Shown here: in pieces, positions 1 through 6,322 of the stretch
How the letters are laid out: every line of letters begins with the position of its first letter
How positions within the stretch are numbered: the first letter of the stretch is position 1
Origin: DAOUAJ01 sp034433615
GTDB lineage: Bacteria > Chloroflexota > Anaerolineae > DUEN01
Reading direction: 5' to 3'
Assembly (NCBI GenBank): GCA_034433615.1
Contig: DAOUAJ010000343.1
Location: 1-18,763 of the forward strand
DNA: 18,763 nt
Translations under genes and position numbers: made by a program
The notes under the pieces: generated by a model
The model's database searches: none
Seen by the model: only the letters and a program-made list of their open reading frames with translations
Told to the model about the DNA's origin: nothing

Positions 1-414
1 CTCTCGGGCCACCTGGCGCAGCTCTCGCTCGTCCGGTTTGGAGATGCGCCGGCCGTCGAACTCGTGGCCGCCGTGGACCAGATAGCGGTGGTCGCCGATC
101 GCCTCGCGCAGCTCGGGCGGCCAGTCCACCATCGGGGGTAGCCCAGCGGTGGCCGGCAGCCCCAGCCGCACCGCGGCCGTGGGCACCAGGTGTTTACGTT
201 CGACCACGGCGTTGGTGAAGTGGGTCGTCCCGATCATGACTCCGGTGATCGTCGCCGGGTTCACGCGAGTCCTGGCGAGAAGGTTTCTGAGGGCCGTCGT
301 GATGCCTGTGCTAACGTCCGGGGTGGTAGGCGTCTTCACCGCATCCACCACCGTCATGCCTCTCATGAGCACCGCGTCGGTATTGGTGCCGCCTACGTCT
401 ATGCCGATTCTCAT
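1..414 (-). CDS. Hydantoinase/oxoprolinase, N-terminal part (runs off the window)
   Basis: The first 138 codons are visible; the 3' end lies beyond the left edge. The protein opens with MRIGIDVGGTNTDAVLM, the phosphate-binding strand-loop of the hydantoinase/oxoprolinase N-terminal domain (actin-like ATPase fold), followed by a KTPTTPDV segment near residues 36-43 and a GTTHFTNAVVER segment near residues 79-90, both typical of the family. Members hydrolyse cyclic amides such as hydantoins or 5-oxoproline with ATP, usually together with a HyuB-type partner. The start is well supported: an ideal Shine-Dalgarno TAAGGAGG sits 5 nt before the ATG. It lies downstream of the OppF-like ATPase on the same strand with a hairpin between them. 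Substrate cannot be told from this fragment. Confidence 0.85.
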   Translation of the reverse strand, partial: MRIGIDVGGTNTDAVLMRGMTVVDAVKTPTTPDVSTGITTALRNLLARTRVNPATITGVMIGTTHFTNAVVERKHLVPTAAVRLGLPATAGLPPMVDWPPELREAIGDHRYLVHGGHEFDGRRISKPDERELRQVARE

Positions 415-431
415 CCCAGCCTCCTTAAAAC

Positions 432-500
432 TTCAGCGATCAGCAATTAGCCATCAGCCATCAGCCAATAGCTAATGGCTGATGGCTAATAGCTGACTGC
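432..500. repeat. Short-unit repeat island, ATCAGC/ATGGCTG family
   Basis: The stretch is built from degenerate units of the ATCAGC type (AGCGATCAGC, CCATCAGCCATCAGCC) followed by their inverse (ATGGCTGATGGCTAAT). A related island with the same AGCGATCAGC core occurs at 12236-12262. The last codons and the stop of the OppF-like gene are written in this repeat, which suggests that the repeat grew into or replaced the original gene end. Confidence 0.7.
446..490 (-). terminator. Perfect 16-bp hairpin overlapping the stop codon of the OppF-like gene
   Basis: Bases 446-461 are exactly complementary to 475-490, with a 13-nt loop at 462-474. The TAG stop of the OppF-like gene (486-488) lies inside one arm. 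The arms are made of CCATCAG / CTGATGG units, so the hairpin was built from a short tandem repeat and its inverted copy. It could act as a transcription attenuator or 3'-end stabiliser between the ATPase and the hydantoinase. No immediate T-run follows; the first TTTT is about 16 nt further on, so a classical intrinsic terminator is not proven. Confidence 0.5.
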
Positions 501-1496
501 TACAAGGTGACAGGCCACGAGGTGGTTGTGGCCAGTGTCCAGTAAAAGGGGCGCGCGCTCCGTGCAGGCACGGACCTTCGGGGCCGGACAGCGCGGCGCG
601 AAGGGACAGCCTTGTATCCGGCCGGCCAACGTGGAGATCTCCCCCTGCAAGACGATCTGCTCCCTCTGATGGTCCGGGTCAGGCTCCGGCATGGCCGACA
701 GCAGGGCCTGGGTGTACGGGTGCTGGGGCGCGTCAAAGATCTGATCCACGCTGCCCAGCTCCACGATGCGGCCCAGGTACATCAGGGCCACCCGGTCGCA
801 CATGTAGCGGATCACGCCCAGGTCATGCGAGATCACCAGGTAGGTCAGGTTCAGGCGCTGTTGCAGATCCAACAACAGGTTGAGGATCTGCGCCTGAACG
901 GAGACATCGAGGGCGGAGGTGGGCTCGTCCAGGATGATGAGCTCAGGCTGCAGAGCCAGGGCGCGGGCGATGCCGATGCGCTGGCGCTGGCCACCGCTGA
1001 ACTCGTGGGGGAAGCGGTACAGGTGGTCCTCGGTCAACCCCACCAGCCGCGCCAGCTCCCGCACGCGCGCTTCCAGCTCGGCCCCTCGTGCCAGGCGGTG
1101 GATGATCATCGGCTCGGCGATGATCTGCTTCACCTTCATGCGAGGATTCAGCGAGGAGAAGGGGTCCTGGAAGACGATCTGCATGTGCGCGCGATAGCCG
1201 CGCATCTCCCGCTCGGACAGCCTCAGTACATCCTGTCCCTCGAAAAGGACTTGGCCCGAGGTAGGCTCGATCAGGCGCAGGATCACCTTGCCCAGGGTAG
1301 TCTTGCCCGATCCGGACTCACCTACAAGCCCGAACGATTCCCCCGCGTAGATCTCCAGGTCCACGCCGTCCACGGCGCGAATGTCGTCCACGTGGCGACG
1401 AAAGAGGCCACTCCGCACGGGGAAGTATTTGGTGAGCTGACGAACCTGTAAGAGGGGGCTGCTCTCTGTTCGTAGATAACCCATCTTCTCGATCAT
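486..1496 (-). CDS. Oligopeptide/dipeptide ABC transporter ATP-binding protein (OppF/DppF family)
   Basis: A 336-residue ATPase with all ABC motifs: Walker A GESGSGKTT (59-67), Q-loop Q110, signature FSGGQ (166-170), Walker B LIILDE (186-191) and H-loop H224. After the ATPase domain comes the oligopeptide-transporter C-terminal extension beginning at HPYT (259-262) with cysteines C297, C303, C311 and C329; equivalent cysteines bind an Fe-S cluster in related DppD/OppF proteins. It would power uptake of peptides or similar solutes at the inner face of the membrane, normally with a second ATPase, two permeases and a binding protein. None of these partners is in the window, so it is an orphan here. 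The gene starts 11 nt after the nucleotidyltransferase stop, suggesting co-transcription. M5 is an alternative start. Exact substrate is unknown. Confidence 0.9.
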   Translation of the reverse strand: MIEKMGYLRTESSPLLQVRQLTKYFPVRSGLFRRHVDDIRAVDGVDLEIYAGESFGLVGESGSGKTTLGKVILRLIEPTSGQVLFEGQDVLRLSEREMRGYRAHMQIVFQDPFSSLNPRMKVKQIIAEPMIIHRLARGAELEARVRELARLVGLTEDHLYRFPHEFSGGQRQRIGIARALALQPELIILDEPTSALDVSVQAQILNLLLDLQQRLNLTYLVISHDLGVIRYMCDRVALMYLGRIVELGSVDQIFDAPQHPYTQALLSAMPEPDPDHQREQIVLQGEISTLAGRIQGCPFAPRCPAPKVRACTERAPLLLDTGHNHLVACHLVAVSY

Positions 1497-1507
1497 CGCT
1501 GCAGTGT

Positions 1508-2500
1508 CTAATCCGCGCCACTGAAATCAACCTGCGAGGAGTCACCCACGTTCAGGCGACTATACCGGCCCCGCACCAGCGCGTTCTTGCCGATCAGCGA
1601 TCCCTCCAACATTGTACCACAGATTTGCGCCCCTTCGTCTATGATCGAATCTCGAATCAACGCGTTGCATACGTAGGCGTGGTCTGCGATGGTGGCATAG
1701 GGGCCGATGACGGAGTTCTCTACCCGGGCGGTCGGCGCGATGTAGACAGGTGGGATCACCGCGCTGTTGATAAGCATCGCGTTTCCGCCATCGCCTTGCT
1801 GTTTAGACAAGAGGTAGCGGTTCGTATGAAGCACTGTCTCCGGCTTGCCGCAGTCCTCCCAGACTTCTACTTCTTTGGGGATCAGGACTGCTCCCTGGTT
1901 GATCATCAACTGCAGCGCATCGGCCAGATAATACTCACCTTGAGTCTGGATGCGTCGCTCCATCAGCTCATCAATCGCCCGCGTCAGCCACTGGCCGTCT
2001 TTGATGTAGTAAACCCCGATCACCGCCAGACGGTGCTCATCTGTCTTCGGCTTCTCGACCAGGCGCACGACGCGGCCACCTTCAACCACGGCCACGCCGA
2101 AGCGGCGGGGGTCTTCTACCTCCTTGACGTATAGGATGCCGTCCGCACTGACCGCTTGCACTGCCCGCAGATCTGTCTCGAAAATTGTGTCCACGAAAAT
2201 GATGAGCACGTCGTTTTGGAAGTACTCCCGCGCCAGCCAGATAGCGTGGGCCTGGCCCAGAAGCTCCTTCTGCTCCACGTAGCGGGCCGGGAAGCCATAG
2301 TGGGCATCCACATAATCCCGGATCTGCTCGCCCAGGTAGCCGACGATGAAGATGACCTCTTCCAGGTCAAGGCCGGTCAGCTTGTCCAGGATGTGGCCCA
2401 GCACCGGCTTGCCAGCGACGTTGACCAGGGGCTTGGGCTTGCTATAGGTGTGCGGGCGGAGACGCGTGCCGAATCCCGCCAGCGGGATAATGACTTTCAT
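1508..2500 (-). CDS. Sugar-1-phosphate nucleotidyltransferase with left-handed beta-helix tail
   Basis: 330 residues. The N-terminus carries the nucleotidyltransferase signature GFGTRLRPHTYSKPKP (9-24), then LGQAHAI (81-87), a metal-binding aspartate in FVDTIF (D104) and VEKP (148-151), as in glucose-1-phosphate thymidylyl/uridylyltransferases. From about residue 245 the sequence shows hexapeptide-like I/V-rich repeats (for example VENSVIGPYATI, LIRDSIIDEGAQI) of a left-handed beta-helix. The family joins NTP and a sugar-1-phosphate to form an NDP-sugar for surface polysaccharide or nucleotide-sugar pools. The nucleotide and sugar used cannot be read from sequence alone. A GAAGGG Shine-Dalgarno precedes the ATG. 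A degenerate copy of residues 69-86 lies just upstream at 2646-2697. Confidence 0.88.
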   Translation of the reverse strand: MKVIIPLAGFGTRLRPHTYSKPKPLVNVAGKPVLGHILDKLTGLDLEEVIFIVGYLGEQIRDYVDAHYGFPARYVEQKELLGQAHAIWLAREYFQNDVLIIFVDTIFETDLRAVQAVSADGILYVKEVEDPRRFGVAVVEGGRVVRLVEKPKTDEHRLAVIGVYYIKDGQWLTRAIDELMERRIQTQGEYYLADALQLMINQGAVLIPKEVEVWEDCGKPETVLHTNRYLLSKQQGDGGNAMLINSAVIPPVYIAPTARVENSVIGPYATIADHAYVCNALIRDSIIDEGAQICGTMLEGSLIGKNALVRGRYSRLNVGDSSQVDFSGAD

Positions 2501-2610
2501 TGCCCTTCTTTCCCTCTGCGAATGTACTTAACGTGGGTTCAGGCACACTTCGAGTTTTTCACGTGATATGGCGCGGGTTCCCCAGGCCGCGCCATCATGC
2601 TACCAATGCC

Positions 2611-2697
2611 GGATGGCGCTCAGCCACGGCGCCGCCTGTTCGTAGGCGTGGGCCTGGCCCAAAGGTTCCCTCTGCTCCACGTAGCGGGCCGGAAAGC
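2611..2697 (-). pseudogene. Chimeric gene scrap: nucleotidyltransferase piece joined to a gatA-tail-like piece
   Basis: Bases 2646-2697 match 2244-2295, inside the intact nucleotidyltransferase gene, at 47 of 52 positions by my hand alignment. Translated on the minus strand they read RFPARYVEQREPLGQAHA against GFPARYVEQKELLGQAHA in the intact protein. The reading then continues as AHAYEQAAPW, which resembles the GatA C-terminus (AYAYQQATDW here). At DNA level 2611-2652 resembles 3019-3061, the 3' end of gatA, less strongly and with a 1-nt gap. There is no domain-sized reading frame, so this is a remnant. The nucleotidyltransferase part is clear; the gatA part is moderate. Confidence 0.6.
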
Positions 2698-2705
2698 GGT
2701 AACGG

Positions 2706-2978
2706 TCAAACGGCACGGGCTGATGGGTGCTCCTGGTGTGCTTCCACATAAATGCGGAGAGCTGCTCGCATCCGCTTCTCCCATTCATCGCCCTGTGCGT
2801 GAAACCACGCAAGCACCTCCGGGTCTACGTGTATGGTTACAGCTACTTGTTGCTTGGGCAATCGGCGCTGAGCGCGCTCAAAAAACGTCTCATTGAGTGG
2901 CGGAATATCTGAGTAGTCTATATCGTCGTCTGTCATCGCCTCTAATGCTTCCCAGTCAGTGAGTGATTGCCTGTTCAT
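2706..2978 (-). CDS. brnA: BrnA-like antitoxin, solo
   Basis: A 90-residue protein. Its C-terminal half, from KQQVAVTIHVDPEVLAWF to the RMRAALRIYVEAH helix, matches the BrnA antitoxin pattern: a beta strand followed by helices of the ribbon-helix-helix type. In the known system BrnA binds and neutralises the BrnT RNase and represses the brnTA promoter. No brnT-like gene is found: the gene lies 6 nt after the gatA stop and is followed only by the chimeric scrap. No good Shine-Dalgarno is visible, so translation may be coupled to gatA. It may be an orphan antitoxin, or act as a DNA-binding protein or on a BrnT encoded elsewhere. Confidence 0.72.
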   Translation of the reverse strand: MNRQSLTDWEALEAMTDDDIDYSDIPPLNETFFERAQRRLPKQQVAVTIHVDPEVLAWFHAQGDEWEKRMRAALRIYVEAHQEHPSARAV

Positions 2979-2984
2979 ATTTCT

Positions 2985-4469
2985 CTACTTCGTCCCATCA
3001 TCACTGGCTGGCAGCGCTGGATGGCACTCATGCCAGTCCGTCGCCTGCTGGTAAGCATAAGCCACGCGCAGGATACGCTCCTCGCCGAAGGCCGGCCCGA
3101 TGAGCTGCAACCCGATGGGAAGGCCCTGCGTGTCGAATCCGCAGGGGACGCTGATGCCGCACACGCCGGCCAGATTCACGGAGAGGGTGAAGATGTCCGC
3201 CAGGTACATCGCCAGCGGATCTTCGACTCGTTCCCCGATCTTGAAGGCGGTCACCGGGCTGGTCGGGCAGGCGATCACGTCCACCCGCGCGAAGGCCTGA
3301 TCGAAATCCTGTTTGAGCAGCGTGCGCACCTGCCCGGCCTTGAGATAGTAGGCGTCGTAGTAGCCAGCGGAGAGGGCGTAGGTGCCCAGCATGATGCGGC
3401 GCTTCACCTCGGGGCCGAAGCCCTGGCCGCGCGTGCGCCGATAGATCTCCCAGATGTCGCCCGCCGGAACGGAGAGGCCGTAGCGCACGCTGTCATAGCG
3501 GGCCAGGTTAGCCGAGGCCTCGGCCGGAGCGATCAGATAGTAAACGGGCAGCGCGTACCCGGTATGCGGCAGGGAGATATCCACGAGCTCTGCGCCCAGG
3601 CCGGCTAGTTGGGCGATGGCGGCGCGCACGGCGGTCTCGACCTCGGCCTGCATCCCTTCCACGAAATACTCACGCGGGACGCCCACGCGCAGGCCTCGCA
3701 CGTCTGGCCCTTCCCGCAGCATATTCACGTAGTCAGGCACCGGCAGGTCCATTGAGGTAGAATCGCGCGGGTCCCAGCCAGCGATGGCCTGGAGCAGGAT
3801 GGCTGCGTCCATCACGTCTTTGCCGAGCGTCCCCACCTGATCCAGCGAGGAAGCGAAGGCGACCAGCCCATAGCGCGAGACCCGGCCGTAGCTGGGCTTG
3901 ATCCCTGTGATGCCACACAACGCGGCCGGCTGGCGCACGCTGCCCCCCGTGTCGGTGCCCAGGGCGCCCAGGCAGAGGCCGGCAGCCACGGCGGCCGCGC
4001 TGCCCCCGCTGGATCCGCCCGGCACCCGGCTCAGATCCCACGGGTTGCGCGTGGTAAAGAAGGCAGAGTTCTCTGTGGACGAGCCCATAGCGAACTCGTC
4101 GGTGTTGGTCTTGCCCAGAAAGACCGCGCCCATCTCCCGCAGGCGAGCCACCACGGTCGCCTCGTAGGGCGGAACGAAATTCTCCAGGATGCGAGAGCCG
4201 CAGGTGGTGGGCACGCCCTCCAGGCAGAGCACATCTTTGATCGCCAGCGGGATGCCCAGCAGCGGGGTACGCTCCCCGGCGGCCAGCCGACGATCCGCTG
4301 TGGCTGCCTGTTCTAACGCCATCTCTGGCGTCAGCGTCAGGTAGGCCTTGATGTCGTTGTCCAGCGCGCAGATGCGATCCAGCACCGTCTGGGTTAGCTC
4401 GACCGCCGAAATCTCCCGCCGGCGGAGCAGATCTTGCGCCTCATGGATAGTCAAAGTGGAGAGGTCCAA
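2985..4469 (-). CDS. gatA: Glutamyl/aspartyl-tRNA(Gln/Asn) amidotransferase subunit A
   Basis: 494 residues of the amidase-signature family, normal length for GatA. The Ser-cisSer-Lys triad is present as K78 (in LAIKDV), S153 (in PGGSSGGS) and S177 (in GTDTGGSVRQP), within one residue of the Staphylococcus GatA numbering. GatA releases ammonia from glutamine; GatB uses it to convert Glu-tRNA(Gln) or Asp-tRNA(Asn) to the amidated form, with GatC as scaffold. The start is a TTG supported by AAAGGAG 5 nt upstream. It lies 24 nt after gatC on the same strand. gatB is not in the window. The C-terminal AYAYQQATDWHECHPAL is the usual GatA ending, so the gene is intact. Confidence 0.96.
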   Translation of the reverse strand: MDLSTLTIHEAQDLLRRREISAVELTQTVLDRICALDNDIKAYLTLTPEMALEQAATADRRLAAGERTPLLGIPLAIKDVLCLEGVPTTCGSRILENFVPPYEATVVARLREMGAVFLGKTNTDEFAMGSSTENSAFFTTRNPWDLSRVPGGSSGGSAAAVAAGLCLGALGTDTGGSVRQPAALCGITGIKPSYGRVSRYGLVAFASSLDQVGTLGKDVMDAAILLQAIAGWDPRDSTSMDLPVPDYVNMLREGPDVRGLRVGVPREYFVEGMQAEVETAVRAAIAQLAGLGAELVDISLPHTGYALPVYYLIAPAEASANLARYDSVRYGLSVPAGDIWEIYRRTRGQGFGPEVKRRIMLGTYALSAGYYDAYYLKAGQVRTLLKQDFDQAFARVDVIACPTSPVTAFKIGERVEDPLAMYLADIFTLSVNLAGVCGISVPCGFDTQGLPIGLQLIGPAFGEERILRVAYAYQQATDWHECHPALPASDDGTK

Positions 4470-4493
4470 ATGAGCTCCTTTCGCATCTTCAAG

Positions 4494-4781
4494 CTACTCC
4501 AGGACAGCCCGCACCCGGAAGTAGCCGTCCATCGCATCCGGCGCATTCGCCAGCGCCTCCTCCCGGCTCAGCGAAGGCTGCACCTGATCGTCACGCATGA
4601 CGTTGCACCCAGGGAGCACGGTCGCTGTCGCCGGAATGGTGGAGGTGTCTACCTCCTGCAGGCGGGCGAAGTAGTCCAGGATCGCGGAAAGCTGATCCCG
4701 GTATCGTTCCTCTTCCTCCGGGGTCAAGCCCAATTTAGCCAGCTCAGCGATATGTCTGACATCGGCAAGGGTCAGAGGCAT
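4494..4781 (-). CDS. gatC: Glutamyl/aspartyl-tRNA amidotransferase subunit C
   Basis: 95 residues, the usual length. It shows the GatC pattern: an N-terminal VRHIAELAKLGLTPEEEERY helix, then LSAILDYFARLQEVDTSTIPAT, and a C-terminal segment ending DGYFRVRAVLE. GatC wraps around GatA and helps assemble the GatCAB complex. It is first in the gatC-gatA-brnA run and has its own sigma-70-like promoter. GGGAGA precedes the ATG. Confidence 0.95.
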   Translation of the reverse strand: MPLTLADVRHIAELAKLGLTPEEEERYRDQLSAILDYFARLQEVDTSTIPATATVLPGCNVMRDDQVQPSLSREEALANAPDAMDGYFRVRAVLE

Positions 4782-4839
4782 GGTCTCCCACTCTCCTCAC
4801 TGATACTGCATCTGAACGTCAACCCTTGAGGTAATAAAG

Positions 4840-4868
4840 ATTATAGCATCGTCATCTACGGCGAGCAA
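4840..4868 (-). promoter_or_regulatory. Sigma-70-like promoter for gatC-gatA
   Basis: On the minus strand TTGCTC (4863-4868), a 17-nt spacer and a perfect TATAAT (4840-4845). Transcription would begin near 4833, giving a leader of about 50 nt before gatC. The -35 is weak, the -10 is consensus. Confidence 0.6.
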
Positions 4869-4951
4869 ACCCTTACCACCATCAGAGGATGTAACAGATC
4901 GCGAGCAACCACCCTCGTCCGAAAAATGAGGGCACGCGCCAAGATCGCCCC

Positions 4952-4980
4952 CATTTGCTGACTCCGTCCGTCCGCGCGAT
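4952..4980 (+). promoter_or_regulatory. Possible weak promoter for the spermidine-synthase-like gene
   Basis: TTGCTG, a 17-nt spacer and GATACT lie just upstream of the plus-strand gene, whose Shine-Dalgarno GGAGG sits 4 nt before its ATG. The -10 matches consensus at four of six bases, so the call is tentative. The short divergent region (4782-4998) must also hold the gatC promoter on the other strand. Confidence 0.3.
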
Positions 4981-4998
4981 ACTGGGGGTGGAGGCGTT

Positions 4999-5817
4999 AT
5001 GTCTTTCGATCCCGAATTCGACGATACACGTTGGACGTGGGATTGGTGGCACGTCCCTTTCATACAGATACCGCCGGGGATATACCGGGGCGGCTATGTC
5101 GTCCGTCGTGAGTGGCTGGATGTAGCCATCATCTGCGGCCGTCGTGTTCGCCTGCCGCGCCCCCTGGACTGTCGCGGCCTCTACGATCCTTCCGGCATCC
5201 TCTGGATGTCGGACACGCCGCAGGAGCGGTTGATGATGTACAACAATGCACGGGCGTCAAACGGGCACATCCTGATCGGCGGGCTGGGGTTGGGGATTTA
5301 CCCGCAATACGTCGCGCCGCGCGCCCGCTCGATCACCATCGTCGAGCGCTCGGCCGACATCGTCGCCATCGTCTGGCCAGCCGTTGAACCTGTCCTGTCC
5401 TCAGCCATGAACGGCGTCCGCCCGCGCCTGGTCATCGCCGATGTGGAGACGTTTCTACTGAGGCCGCCCAGTGAGCTCTATGACACGATTTTCCTGGACA
5501 CCTGGGAGGAATTGAACGCCGTTCGCCTGCCGCAAATTAACCGGCTGCGCGATCTGGCGATCTGCCACCTGGCGCCAGGGGGCCGCGTGCTGCTATGGGG
5601 CTACCGCTGGATGGTCTGCCTGTTCGAGGAGGCCTGTCTGGAGCTGCTGCGCCAGCCGCCGGACCGTCGAGCGAGCTGGCTGGCGAGGCGGTCGAGCAAC
5701 CAGCCAGCAGCAGCCGCCTTGCTGGCACCGGTAGCGGAGCACTTCGTCGGCCAGGCCGTGGATGACCTCAACGGCGCGCTGGCCTGGTGCCGACGATACA
5801 TCGCGGGCGTGAAATAG
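4999..5817 (+). CDS. Spermidine-synthase-like / class I SAM-dependent methyltransferase-fold protein
   Basis: 272 residues and the only plus-strand gene recognised. ILIGGLGLGIYP (91-102) is the glycine-rich SAM/decarboxy-SAM binding loop, E116 ends the next strand (ITIVER) and D148 lies in VIADVE, the order seen in spermidine synthases and class I methyltransferases. IFLDTWEE (165-171) stands where the catalytic aspartate motif is expected. An N-terminal Trp-rich part (RWTWDWW, 11-17) and the WMSDTPQER segment (69-77) are not diagnostic. GGAGG lies 4 nt before the ATG, which fixes the start. It could be a true aminopropyltransferase, a methyltransferase, or a binding protein with that fold. 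I cannot assign a substrate. It diverges from gatC and is followed by palindromic repeats. Confidence 0.75.
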   Translation: MSFDPEFDDTRWTWDWWHVPFIQIPPGIYRGGYVVRREWLDVAIICGRRVRLPRPLDCRGLYDPSGILWMSDTPQERLMMYNNARASNGHILIGGLGLGIYPQYVAPRARSITIVERSADIVAIVWPAVEPVLSSAMNGVRPRLVIADVETFLLRPPSELYDTIFLDTWEELNAVRLPQINRLRDLAICHLAPGGRVLLWGYRWMVCLFEEACLELLRQPPDRRASWLARRSSNQPAAAALLAPVAEHFVGQAVDDLNGALAWCRRYIAGVK

Positions 5818-5930
5818 GGCAGGCTTCAGCCCGCCGGTGGTGTGAGGCTCAGCCCCTCTCGCACTCAGGGCGAGCTAAAGCTCGCACCACAAAGGTAAGG
5901 TGATGCGGGTTTCAGCTCGCACTGGTGACC
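5818..5930. repeat. Cluster of REP-like palindromic units
   Basis: Directly after the plus-strand gene stop come four short inverted-repeat units: GCAGGCTTCAGCCCGCC, GAGGCTCAGCCCCTC, GCGAGCTAAAGCTCGC (5870-5885, 7-bp arms) and GCGGGTTTCAGCTCGC. Each is followed or preceded by CACCAC/GTGGTG-like bases. They share the plan GGCTTTAGCC-like centre plus GC arms, as in dispersed REP elements. They could terminate transcription from both sides or mark mobile palindromes. A further copy of the AGCTAAAGCTC core lies at 6321-6331, at the galT 3' end. Confidence 0.6.
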
Positions 5931-5944
5931 CGCATGGACCACCT

Positions 5945-6295
5945 CTAGGCGATGACCTGCACCTTGACGAAATCGGTGGTGCCCGGCGCGCTCCCGGCCG
6001 TCCCCGCCGTGATCACGACAGTATCCCCCTGGCGCACATAGCCATGCTCCCGCGCCACCCGCACGGCGTCGGCGATCATGGAGTCGGTATCGGTGGCGCG
6101 CGGAGATAGCAGGGGCTCAACCCCCCAATACAGGGTAAGCTGCCGTTGAACGATCGGGTTGGGCGTCACCGCGAGGATCGGACAGCATGGGCGAAGGCGA
6201 GACAGTCGGCAAACTGGACGGGCACGCGCCCAGGCCCTCCGGTGATGGGCTTTGTGGTCAAAGCAATCTCTGTCCCGACCTCTAGCGGAGCACGA
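5945..6295 (-). pseudogene. Decayed pyruvate kinase, C-terminal domain remnant
   Basis: The minus strand from about 6185 down to the TAG at 5945 reads ILAVTPNPIVQRQLTLYWGVEPLL and on to GDTVVITAGTAGSAPGTTDFVKVQV, the end of the pyruvate kinase C-terminal domain. Upstream, a different frame gives EIALTTKPITGG, corresponding to the preceding strand of that domain (usually AIVxxTKSG), and a third reading gives SRLRPCCP, so at least one frameshift separates the pieces. The barrel domain and active site are absent: galT ends at 6323. This is therefore a relic, not an enzyme. A short product starting at a GTG (6169) is possible but has no supporting ribosome binding site. AGCTAAAGCTC palindromes flank it on both sides. 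Confidence 0.75.
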
Positions 6296-6322
6296 TGCCC
6301 CCTTCGCAGAAGCCAGACGAAG

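Noticed and set aside
432..500. Possible CRISPR array
   Set aside because: Units are about six bases, degenerate and without spacers; the same holds for the other repeat islands. No cas genes.
612..1451. Long plus-strand open frame of 279 codons
   Set aside because: It lies opposite the OppF-like ATPase, whose full set of ABC motifs is on the other strand; its translation shows no domain and reflects GC-rich codon bias.
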